A program made the translations under genes and the position numbers. A stretch of DNA of 64,000 nucleotides from Luscinia megarhynchos (Eukaryota; Chordata; Aves; Passeriformes; Turdidae). The notes under the pieces are model-generated. The model searched no databases and was not told the DNA's origin. It saw nothing but the letters and a program-made list of their open reading frames with translations. This document shows, one piece after another, positions 13,301 to 25,300 of the stretch. The stretch's first letter is position 1. Each line of letters starts with the position of its first letter. The stretch is taken from assembly GCA_034336665.1 (NCBI GenBank), contig CM067592.1, positions 37,823,889-37,887,888 on the forward strand, read 5' to 3'.

Positions 13301-16300
13301 AGCATTTGAATAGAACACTGCAGTTCATTAACTGTTTTTATGATGTTGTATCTTGTAAAGTGAATTAAATAGTTGGAAAAGAATAGACTGCTCCAAGTAG
13401 TCCCTGAGTTAATTCTTGTATAATGGAAATAGGAGAATACTTTGAGCAAAAGTAGGTGGAGACACAAAAGGGAAAAAACCCCAAACAAACCTGAGATACA
13501 CAGGATGGATGTGTTTTCTGGAGAGACAGGAGACAGTTCTTGTGGTATAAAACAAGGAGAAAACTTTTTAAACTGGATACGCTTGGGGAGAAATATGGAA
13601 TACTAAAGGTAAAGGAAAAGGAAACGAATTGCTGAGGAAAACTCAGAAAAGTAAGGAAAACAACCCAGTCAATATATGCATGATTTAGAATAGTCCTGTT
13701 TTATTAGAATGCTTTCATATATTTAGTTTGTTTATTGTTTACTATTACCCTTAAGAGCTTTCATTTCTTAAAATGTTTTTAATATGCCATGTTCTTGCAG
13801 AGCTTATAGAATTGGCCAACACAGAGCTGTTAAGGTGTTTAGATTGATATCCTTGGGCACTGTGGAAGAGATTATGTACTTACGACAAGTTTATAAACAG
13901 GTAAAGCTCACAAACTGTTTAAATGGGGAGCTCTTCTAGCAGGTTCAGGGACTGAAAGCTAATCTTTTTTTCAGGGATTGAAAGCTAATCTAGCCTATAG
14001 AAAAATTGTAGTTTACCTTGTGTTTATAGTATATGATGTTACTTTACCTTACTGGGGAAAGGTGCATCATTTCGCACTTGTTAAAGAAAGGAACAGAATT
14101 ATATTTGTATTCAAATTTTTCTGTAACTATTGACAGTTTAATTATGCGATGTACATTATTCAGGTTATACAGAGAACTGTTTTTATTTGAAGATTTATAA
14201 AGTACAACTGCGATACTTGTAGTTAGTATTTGCAGCAGTCTATTCAGGCAGCTTTTTCTCATGAAAGTCTGGAGAAAGTAAAGCAGAAGTCTTGCCGATG
14301 CTGTAGAAAAACAAAAGCAAGCAGTTCGAACTTTCCTGATTCTGTAAACTTGTATATAAAAGGAAATGTCATTGGTTCTGTTATGAAGTGAAAAGTGATG
14401 CTGCTTGCTGGAACACTCAGCCTGGATCACTTGCTCTTTCTAGATTTTTTGACTTGCATGGATAGGCTTTGCCCTGGTTACAGCCACAATAGGGATAATT
14501 TTTACAGTAACCAGTAGGGGGCATGGCCATGGCCTGAAAGTTATTCCATACCACCTCCTGTCATCTTTTGAGAGTCGGGGAAGTGGGCTCCTGTGGGTTG
14601 TATAGCATGGTGGAGGGAGAGATTTGGTGTTATTGAGGGTTTCCAGGTGATGTACAATTGAATGTTCACCTCTCTTGTACACTCTGTTATTCATATTGTT
14701 GCTGTTCTTGTTAATTTCTTACTTCATTGTTACCTCTGGTAAATTGTTCTTACAACCCCTGATCTTCACCCTGAGCCTCCAATTACCCTGTTCAGCCAGC
14801 TGCAGGGGTAAGGGGTGAAAGAAGTTGCCAAGTGGTGTGTGATTTGTAATATTTCAGTGGGAACATGAAATTGGGGAATATCATTCCTAAACCACAACAG
14901 ACTTAATTATCTAAGATCAGAGAAAGAAAAGTGTGGGGTCTGAGGAACACATAACCTAGGAAATATTTTCTGATGAGATCAGAATTGAAACAAAAAACAA
15001 GCAAGCTCAAACATGATCAGCAAAGAGCAGGGTACAGAATAGTAAGAAACTTGGAGAAATATACACTTGGTTTTCTCAACAAAAGTTGAAAATTAAGAAA
15101 TTAGATGATTTATTTTTCCAGTTCTGATGTTACAGGCATGTAAACTTGAGAAAGGAAGAAAACTATTGGGATACAGTTGTTCTGAAGAATGCATTGCATT
15201 TTATATACATTTATATATACCTATATCTATATCTGTATCTATATATATATATACTTCATTAGACTTGAGGAATTAACCTAAAATTTGAAATTCTGTCTAT
15301 AGAAATGAAAAGTTGTTAATGAGTCTTCAATGCCAAGCCTTGTAGATGGATTATTTACAAAGAAGAAGTTGGAGACTGAATGAGTGGGAAATGCAGCAGT
15401 AAAGAGATTGTTATTATACTCCCCAAATCTGAATAAGTGACAAATTAAAATAAGGTTCTAAGATCATCTGATTTCCCAGAGCAATAGTCATAAAAAGAAT
15501 CTATCCTCAGGAAGATAAATATTGAGCTACTGTTAAGTAATGTGTATGTTTGCATTAAAATGCTTCTGGAAGTGTAACAGTGACTTTTATCTCACTTAAA
15601 GTCAGTGTTTTGTAAAAGCCAAAAAGCTCTTAGAGTTCTGTTTCTCTTTGAAAAAATGATCTAAATAAGAAAGAAGAAGAACTTGAGGAAAAAATTAAAA
15701 GAAGTAGGTGAAATAATACACTCAAAGGGCAAGTTAAATATATAACACGTGGTAAGTCATAAAACGATATTTAGTGAACAGTGTCTGAAAACATGCGAGC
15801 TAATAACACATCACTAGCACAAACTGTACTGCTCTATGAACATTCGTAAGGTTTGAAAGAATGTTCATTGCAAAAAAAACTCTGAACTTTATTTATTGTT
15901 TACATGTACATTCACAGAAAAGGTTAGAGATGTTCCTGTTCTTATGTGCAAAGTACTTTTGAGAATTCCTTTAAACAGTGAGTATCAATAAGAAAAGTCT
16001 CAGAAAGTCTCAGGCTAAGAAAATGAGCAATAGCAGATTACAACCAGCTGTATTCACTAAAATCCTAAAGAAGGGGATCTGCTTTGCAGAGATTTTTGGA
16101 GTTGGTGATCTTGTAGAAAAAGAAGACCTGGATATTGTCTGTTTGAATTTCCAAAAAGCATGTATAAGTCTTGAAAAGACTTATAAATATTTTTCTTTTT
16201 TGTTTTTTTTTGGTTTTTTTTGGTTTTTTTTTTGGTTTTTGTTTTTTTTTGTTTTGGGTTGGGTTTTTTTGGCTATACTTGGATGCGTTCCCATAGAAAT

Positions 16301-19300
16301 AAATATGCAATGCAAAGGAAGGTGAAAAAAAAAATGCTAATAATTTAGTACAGTGGAAGCTGAGCTTTCAAGATGTAGAGGAGTGCCAGTAATATGTATA
16401 GTAGGTGTCTGATAATAGGCAACAATGCAGTGGAAGTCTTCAAATGTTCTAATTTTTTCCATTTTTTTTTAATTCAGTAAAGCAGGTTCATATTATACCA
16501 CAATCTATTATATCAACATCTGCCAGGGAAATTAAAACAAAATATCCTCTCTTAGGAATTTCTGCTTGTTCCAGCTAAAGCTGTGTATATAATGTGGGTG
16601 CCAGGAAATTCTGACGGGTTGTTGTAGCAAACACTTCTGAAATCTCTTGTGTTGTTCTGTTTTAGCAACTTCACTGTGCAGTGATTGGAACTGAAAATGC
16701 CAGGCGGTATTTCAAGGCAGTACAAGGATCAAAGGAACATCAAGGAGAGCTTTTTGGGATTCATAACCTTTTCAAACTTAGGAGTCATGGGTCCTGTCTT
16801 ACCAAAGACATACTGGAGGTGTGAAGTACTGCCCTTTTACTTCTAGATATTAGTTTTACATTTTTCCTTTCTTCATGAGACTTTTTGGTCATAGTTTTGA
16901 ATAGAAACACTATAAAACAGAATGGTGAAACTTAATCAGTACTTGTCTGTGCAAAGACTTGAATAAAATAGGCATGCTAATTTCTCATTCTGATACAGAC
17001 CAGATAAATTTATGTAAATCTAAGAATGGAAAAAGCCTGGATTATAATTTCCATAAATTTCCTAGTATGTATATTTTTTTGTATAACAACTATATAACTT
17101 ATTTCTTTATACTTCCATGCAGCTTTATGCACAGATACCTTTTATTCATCAGTAACTCAGATTGACCTTTTGAACCAGAATTCTTATAATAAAAATATTT
17201 TTTTATGATCATATTAACCTTTTCAGAGTACTTTCTGGGATGTCAATAACTGTTTAAAAAATATTTGCTCCAACTAGCTTACATCTTCAAATTTACTGCA
17301 GCTTTATTCCATGCTTCTTTTTCTTTCCATCTTCCCTTTATTTTGTTATTTTTCCTCTGCTAGGAATTTAGTCTGGACCTTGCTAATTCTACTTTTGGTG
17401 CTTGCACTTTTGAATAAAGAGAGAAACTTCTTTTTTCTATGCTTGTCTTTGTGTGTTACAAAACCTGCTGTTTATGTTAACATATTCCATTGTTTTAGAG
17501 GGAAGGACAGGTAGAAGCAGGAGTCATGACAGCAACTACGTGGTTGAAGGAAGAGAATCATTCATGCAGCTCAGAAAAGGTGAGATGTCTGTGGACTGCA
17601 GACCAGAGCATGACAGGCCTCTGGTTCCAATATAGCAGTAACTAATGTGGGCAATATGTCATTAGGCTGATAATACTTTTACAATGTTGTTTAGAAAATT
17701 TTGTTTAGGGAATTGTGGAAAGGAGTACAGCTCGTTTAGATGATTGAAAGCTTCAGGTTTTGTGGAGCTCTAGAAGACCTGGGCTATTTGTTTGTTGTAG
17801 TCAGATAATCAGAGACTGATTGCTGCCAAACCAGTGATCTGTTCAATACTGTATTTTTTATTTTTAAATATGTATGTAATTGTCTAATGGTTTCCTTCTG
17901 GAATAAGATTTTAATTTTTTTATTTTTTCCAGCAAAGGTCAGTTTTAATGGGAGCATTTCATTTGTAGGAATGTTTTTGACAGAGTGCCATGTTCAGGTA
18001 CTTTGAGTAAAGTGATCATTAGATTAGATTGCACAGAATGATATTACAAATTAGCCACTATTTCTTACACCTGTGGGAGATGTCCGTGAGTAAATGTCAG
18101 TATTTAATGTGTGCACTTACATTGATCTCAGTCTCGTATTGATAATACATAACTGAGTGGTCATGATCTCAGATATGACTTGCTGACAAACAACAACTTC
18201 TAAAGCTTATGTTAAATGCTTTTTGAAGAACAGAATTATATCAGGATTAATATATTAATTTTAAAATGTTTTTTTTTGAGTACAGCATTTTGGTATTTAC
18301 ACTTCTGACTTCCATTTACACACTGTCATAATTATTCTTACCTCAGTAGTATGCAGTTCTGGAGCTGTGTTCTGGAATTTAGTATTTTAAAAATGTTTTA
18401 AGATTCTTTTTACAATTTTAAGATTTTTTTGGGTATAATTTTATTTGATTACAGTAGGCCTCAGTGAATATTAGAGTGGAATGTTAGCACCCACATGCAA
18501 GGAAGTTAACCACTGCACTGAGATTTATTTTTGTTATGAATGTCATTACACACAAATATTAAGGTTTGAATCATGAACTCGTCTTCCAAAGTACCCTTGA
18601 AAGATGAAACGTAGCAATGCGATTAGTATAAACTTGAAAAATATGGATGTGAATTGAGAAGACATAAGTTGTTTTAGCAGTGTGCCGCATATGTTGTCTC
18701 AGCTACATAATACTGGTTTTTTTCAGTGTTGTTCTGCTAAAAATATTTTACTGCCAGAGACTTCAATAGTTTCTTAGTAATTATTTTGCATTGTGTAATA
18801 CTATTTTGCATATGTCTTGCTTGAGTAGCAGTGAAAATCCGTTTTTGTTACACTGCTTTGGAATTAGGCATGTTTGGTATACTATTAATGTTAAATAACT
18901 GCTGTATTTTCTTTTTTTTTTTAGTATGAACAACCAGACTGTCAAGAAGATGGAGATCCCCAAAGCATTCAGGCACAATTAAAAATAAAAAGAGAAGAAA
19001 CTGATTTTTGGGATGATTTCAGTGATGATGATGTTCTGGAGAGTTCTGTGAAAAAATGTGACAGAAGGAAGCCATACAATGAAAACAATTTCGTAGTAAC
19101 AAAAGGGCAGCTTTCCTTAATGCAGTGTGGATTCTCTAAGTTGTTGCAGAGAGGAATTGAAACCACCAAAGGAGGAGATGATAATTATAACTCCCACCAT
19201 TTAAGTTCCGTTAATCATAGTATAAGAAAAAATGTAAATAGCAAGCATGGTGGTTTTCAGAAATGTCAAACCAGTGTGCCTGTTTCAGAGCATGGGAAAG

Positions 19301-22300
19301 CTGTTCTGTCTCCAAATGGAACTGATAAACAAGATATGCATAGGACAGACTGGCTTGGTTTAACAGGTTCTGATAAGGAAGGGGACAGAAAAAATGAGGA
19401 TCAAGGCATTTCAAAGCAATGTGATATAGTCATGGAAACTGAAAGTAGTTCTGAAGCGGATGATGATGATATCATCTTTCCTACCCAAGTTAAAGTATGC
19501 CAGCAACCAGTGCTTACTAGAGAAGTTGAAATGCATAGGTCAACATCTGAAAATTGTGAAGAGTTAGCAAAAGAAAAAGCTGGGTTTGTATTTAATGGAA
19601 ACAGTAAACAATTTGGATTCCGCAGTACTGAGTCAAATTTCAGCAATGCCATGTCTTTTGAAGACATAAAGAATGACATAGATTTGAAAGGAGCAAGTGA
19701 TATAAGTGATGAGTCTGATGATATTGAACTTTCCCATAATTCTGAATTAAGAAAGCTAGGAACTTTGGGTTTTCCAAAGTGGAAGGAAGGATGTGCCCTT
19801 AACAATGAACTAGATAATGTCTCCAAATCTCTGCTACAAGCGAAGAAGCCTCATAGAAAAGGAAAGCAAAGTGGTTCTCAGAATATAGATGAATTCTCAT
19901 CCTCTGAAGATAACTTTCCAGTTGAGAAAATTCATGCCAGGAAGCAAAAAAAACAGAGACAGAGAGGCCAATTTCAGTTTGGATCTAAGATGCTGTGTCC
20001 TACTCAAGATACCTCAGTTGCACAAATGAAATCTAGCAATTATGCTGTGCATAGAACTTATGCAAGTAAAACTGTATTTAAGCATCAAGAGAAAACAATG
20101 GAATCTATGGACAAATATTTAGGTAACTGATAAGTTAGTTTGTTTGATTTTATTTCAACTGAAGTAATAACATATGTCTAATTTACCATTGTCAGCAAAT
20201 TTGAAGTTCTGTACATGATTTTTTTTTGTTATAAGATGTAAATGTTCTGCTAAGTTATTATTAAGTAATTTATTTCTGTATCTTTCTCTTTATTAGTCTT
20301 ACTTTTCTGTCTTATGGGATGACAAGCTGCTTCTTGGTTAAACTCTTGACATCTCTTGAAATATGCTGAGATTGAAGATTTATTAAGAATTCCCTAAGTA
20401 TTTGAACTGTAAAATCTCAAGAGTCTTGACAGGGCTTGTTAAATAAAACACACAAAAAAAAGTGGTATGGGAGTTCTAAACACTATGTAGAAGACTCGAT
20501 TCCTAATGACTTAATTTTAACTACTGATGTTGCAGTCGTTAAGCCATAGATGCTTTGAAATATCCTTTTCCATCTGAAAATAGCCGCACCGAAATTGCCA
20601 TAGTATTAAAATATCTGGATAAATCCAAATAAGCATTATGATTGTTGTTAATTTTATAGAACTGAGAAGCTTGGTGCTGAGTGAAATCGTAACAAATTTT
20701 ACAACTTTAATGCAATTTTTTTTAATTGCAGTATCCTTTAGTGCAAATGTGCACTTTCAGAGTTTTTAAATAACCGACGTCTTTGTATTTTTCTCATAAT
20801 GTATCAGATGGTGTTCAAGAAGTGGCATATATTCATTCAAACCAGAATGTGGTTGGATCCAGCAAGGCTGAAAATCACTTGAGTCGGTGGGCGGTGCGAG
20901 ACGTATTTGAGTTGAAGCAGTTTTCCCAGCTGCCTGCTAATGTAGCTGTCTATAGTGCCAAGGTAAAGAGATATTTTTGGAAATATCATTTTAACATTTT
21001 TAATCCTCATTTTTCATCTTAAAAAGCTCTAAAAAACTTGTTTTTCTGTTACTGGCCACCATGAATGATCAAAGACACTGAGGATGGGAGGAAGAGAATG
21101 CTCAGTTGGAAGTCTAATAAATTACTTTGTTTTTTTGGGATGGCTTTTACATTAGCCAGCTTTGAAAGAGTTGGTAATTAAACAGCACAGCACCCTCTGC
21201 GGGATTTTTCGGTGAGAGAAATGGTGAGATTAAAGATTGGGTTTTTGAAATCAAATTCTGTGCCATGATTTTCTGAGTTGGGCCTTGAAAAATCTTTGGT
21301 TTTTCCTGGATCCAGTTAGCAAAAATCCGGTTGCCACAGTACATACTGAAACCCTGGTAGTATAGAAATTTGAGGAAACACCAGTTTGCAGACTCTCTTG
21401 AGGAGGTGAACATATGCAGTTGCTATAGTTGAGTCAAACTGTCCTTTTGATATCTTAAACAGAGAACTAGAGTTTCCGGGGAGTTATTTGCAGGAACAGA
21501 TCCGTTTAATACTTTTTGTTGGTCTTGTAGTTTGTTTAATTACATTTGGAATACACACAAATCTGGAATAAATTCAGGTGCAGCTTTCAGATTTATGTTC
21601 TTATTACACAATGCTTTTAATCTGCTCTCATGATCTGGGTACTTGGTTGCTTGCTTTGTAATAACATTTGCAGTTTCCTAGACTGATCTTTAAGATAAAT
21701 CACAATCACAGAATAAGTAACTGGTGAACGTGCAGCTTAGTCTTTACAGAAGCATTTGCTATCACGACAGAAATTGTAGACATACGACTGTTCTGGGGTG
21801 TTGAACATCCACAGTGGCTAGAAGAATTTCTTCCAGTGCTGTTGTTGTACTGTATTTAATTAAGCCATTAGCAGAGTTGCCAAAAATTTTTATACTGGGA
21901 AGATCAAACCAGGTGAACCAGTAAAAATAAGTCCTTTTCAAATCTAATGCATTTGCATTAGAATGTTCCTCGTTAGCAGAAAAGTTGATCAAAAATACTC
22001 AAGAGTACTGTAGGAAGGTACTTATTAATTGGCAGTGGCTGACAACATTATTAAAAGCAAGTAAAATGAAAGAAAACTTTGAAAAGTATTTTGACTGTCT
22101 GTTGATCCAACTCTGTTCAAAACTAGTTTGTAGTATTCATGTAACTTTGAGCTTATTATGTGGTTATGTGACTGCCAGTATGGCAAATTAAATTCTCTTG
22201 ATTAACTTGTCACTTAGATTTTTTAAGGTATGCACTTTTCACTCAGAAGCAGCAGGAGTATCACTTCTTTTGGAGATCTAAGTAGGAAGAAGAACATTAA

Positions 22301-25300
22301 AGTTATGGAGAGGGCTGCCTCTTTTTTGCCTTCCTGTTATTCATTTACGTAAAGGCACTAATGTAGAATAAAATCCAGATAACTGCCTATTCTTAAATGT
22401 GGTGTTTTGAGCTTTTTGTGCTCTGCTTAAAAAGAGAGCTTCTTCCTAGACAACTTTGAAAGGTTCTCTACTTAGAATTTTACTGTTACTATTTTTCTTT
22501 CTTCATAGCTTTTTATTTGCTTAGACATTTTGTGAAAAAACATGGTCACTTTTGTGCTTCTGGCCGTCAGGCTTTGCTTTCATCAGTTGAAGTTAGAACA
22601 TTCACTGTCTGAGCATCTACTTGTTTTATCATAAATAATGCTACTTAATGAAAACATTTTTAGGTAGATTAAAGTAGCATCATGTATAATGTTAAAAATA
22701 CAGCTGAGTCATTTAAATTTCCATCATTAAGTAAATAAAATTACAGTTTTGAATGTTGGAATGTTAAGTGGAAACCAATAGCTTTTGAAAGAAAAAATTT
22801 TGTAGGAAATGTAGACATTTCTTACTGTTGTAGATTTCAAATGTCATTGGTCTAACAGTTTCTTGGAAACTTGTGTAGCTCTTTCTGTTGGCTATGGGTA
22901 TCAATTATGCTAGATTCTTAATTAGAAGCTTTTTTTACAATCTATTTATGTTGAAGCTTTATGTGATAGCATCATGAAGGCACCTGAATAATATTTATGC
23001 TCTGATAATATTTACGTCCCTTTTAAAGCACAGTTAATAGAATTGTTTTAATTCTAAGTAGAAGTAATCAAGGAAGGTTATTTTCATTCCATAGACAGGT
23101 CTGCTAAGGACCAAAAAGTATAATGTCCTTAGTGCTCATTTGTGTCCTGTGTGTTCATTTTACCTATGCCTATTCTGTCTTCCTGCTTTACAATTTCACT
23201 CAGTGAACAGTCTGTAATATATTACTGACTTAATAAATTTTAAATACATTTTTCAAGCAATTACTTATATTTCTGTGAAAGGGGTTCAAGAATTGAATGA
23301 GTCATAAATTGGGAAACACAAATTCCTACAAATCTTGGTGGAAGACTGACGTTTTTGTCTCATGCTTACATAGAAATCTGGAGTGACAGGATAATAAGTA
23401 ATGTTATAATAAGCTAAAGTAATTAATAAAGAAAACGCCATGTAAGAATATTTACTTGTTGATTTCTTGATATTGACTATCCATCTTACCATATTTTTGG
23501 TTCACTACTGTTGAACTTTTAGAACGGAGTTTAAGGTCTTTAGTTTCAGTAGCCAATTTCTGGAAATTATGTGAGTAACAGAAAAAGTAAGTTTTTTATA
23601 GTGCTGGAAAGCACTATAAAACAATGTCTTCTTCCTGCTTGTCTACCTGTAGTAGCTAAAAGTATAAGTTAGGTCTATTAGTGCTTAATTTATTGTTGGA
23701 TCATGGAGACTAATGTAGTTGCTTAAGTTGTAGTAACTGCTTAAAGCTGGAGCAGGCTGCAAAACCTGTGAGGTCTCTTCTTTGAAAGTGAGAGAGGTTG
23801 CATGGGAAGAAGATCCTTGAGAGCCAAGTTTAGAAGGGAAGGGAGGCAGCAAGTCTTGTTCCTCAAAAGATAACTGAAGGTATGTAGAACATTCTAAGAA
23901 CATGAGTATCTGACTAGCTTGTATTTAAATTGGTTATAAAAAAAGTATAAGACTTGAACACCTTTTCTTACCTCAGATTTCACCTTGGTGATATTTTCTT
24001 TCCTTGAGTTTAGAAGGCCAGTGTTAGACCTGCATAGTTGGCACTAGTGTAATTCTCAGTGAAGTCTCTGTTAACCTTTTGAGCTGTAGGCTTCAATCAA
24101 GCTTATTTTTTTATCCATTAATAAGCATTCAGTTTATCCTTAATTTTACCTGGCCTAGTTTTTATGTGTACATCCTAGCTACCTTTTCTCTGAACAGGTA
24201 GAACATACTATTTTAATCTGCTATTGCTCTGTACCTTTAAAGGCTTAAGGAAACAAAATTTTGATTCTTTTTATAAGAAATAGATCTTGCTATATTTTTT
24301 TCTTGCTTGCTTTGTTCTACAGGTTCCATAACAGTCCTGGATTCAAGACTGCAGAGCCCTTTACTCTTCTTTCCCCAGAGCTGATGGGGTGTGCAGTCAT
24401 ATTGGTTTTTATTTTGCTGTCTGTATATGTCTTCTAAAGGAGTTTTGCCAACTTACTAGTTTAGCTAGAATGTTCACACTTACAGTACTGAGTGCTTGTT
24501 TAGTCTGTATTTCTATAAGTACTGTATGACTCTGGAAAACTGTTTGGTAACAGTTTATAAAGTATGTCATAAGAAACAAAAACAGAACATCCTGATACCT
24601 TTCTTACTGCTTAGCAGCTAGGAAAGGTGAGAAAAATCCAGAAGTAATAAATGTGACAGTATAACCTATGCATTAATTGTACAAGAGAGTAAACCATAAT
24701 TTGATTGAATATTATTAGTCAAAATAAATCCTGTCCAGCTGTCACTGCCCCGAGGGTCTCTCTAGCCTTGAGACCTCCTCAGAGAGGACATGCAGGTGGT
24801 CAGGAGTCTGGATCCCCTCGGAGTCACCGACAAGAAAGCTTCTGGAGACGACCTTGTGTTGTTTCAAAGCTGTTTATTTATCTTATCTTGCAAAATGTTT
24901 CAGGCAGCCCGACACAGGTCCGCTCTGTAAGACAGCCATTACAGCACTCCCCCTGGGCGGGCTGTGCCCGATCTTTTATACCTAAATTTACATATGTGAT
25001 GTCCCAATGCCATGCACTGTCTTTACAATGTCCAGTTCTTTCCCCATCCAATCTGTGGCTCCCAGGATTCCATCCCAACATGGATGGCACGAAGAAGAAG
25101 GAGGAAGAAGCCCACCACACCCAGGTTCCTCCATCTTGACCACATGGCCCTTAACATAAACCATCCAGAAACCCACTAATTCTGCATTCTAACATTACAA
25201 TTCCCACCCTGCTTGTTCTCACATTCTGTGATTCCTCCCTCAGTGTTGGCAAATTCTCCCAAGGAGCCAAGTCCAGCCCCTGTGGCTCTTGGACACCATC

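Larger units (their letters stand above)
13901..16665 (+). other. ERCC6L2 intron with small local repeats
   Basis: The intron holds a 22-base near-perfect direct repeat (13944-13991), an AT-rich microsatellite (15196-15253), a 10-bp hairpin (16163-16185) and a T-rich tract (16189-16270). It ends with TTCTGTTTTAG. No gene is seen on either strand. Confidence 0.8.

Noticed and set aside
16065..16325. Open frames rich in Phe/Trp (+) and Lys (-)
   Set aside because: They are produced by the T-rich tract and its complement.
24705..25139. 144-codon open frame on the + strand
   Set aside because: It lies across the antisense LTR. The openness comes from the GC-rich LTR sequence and there is no gene homology.
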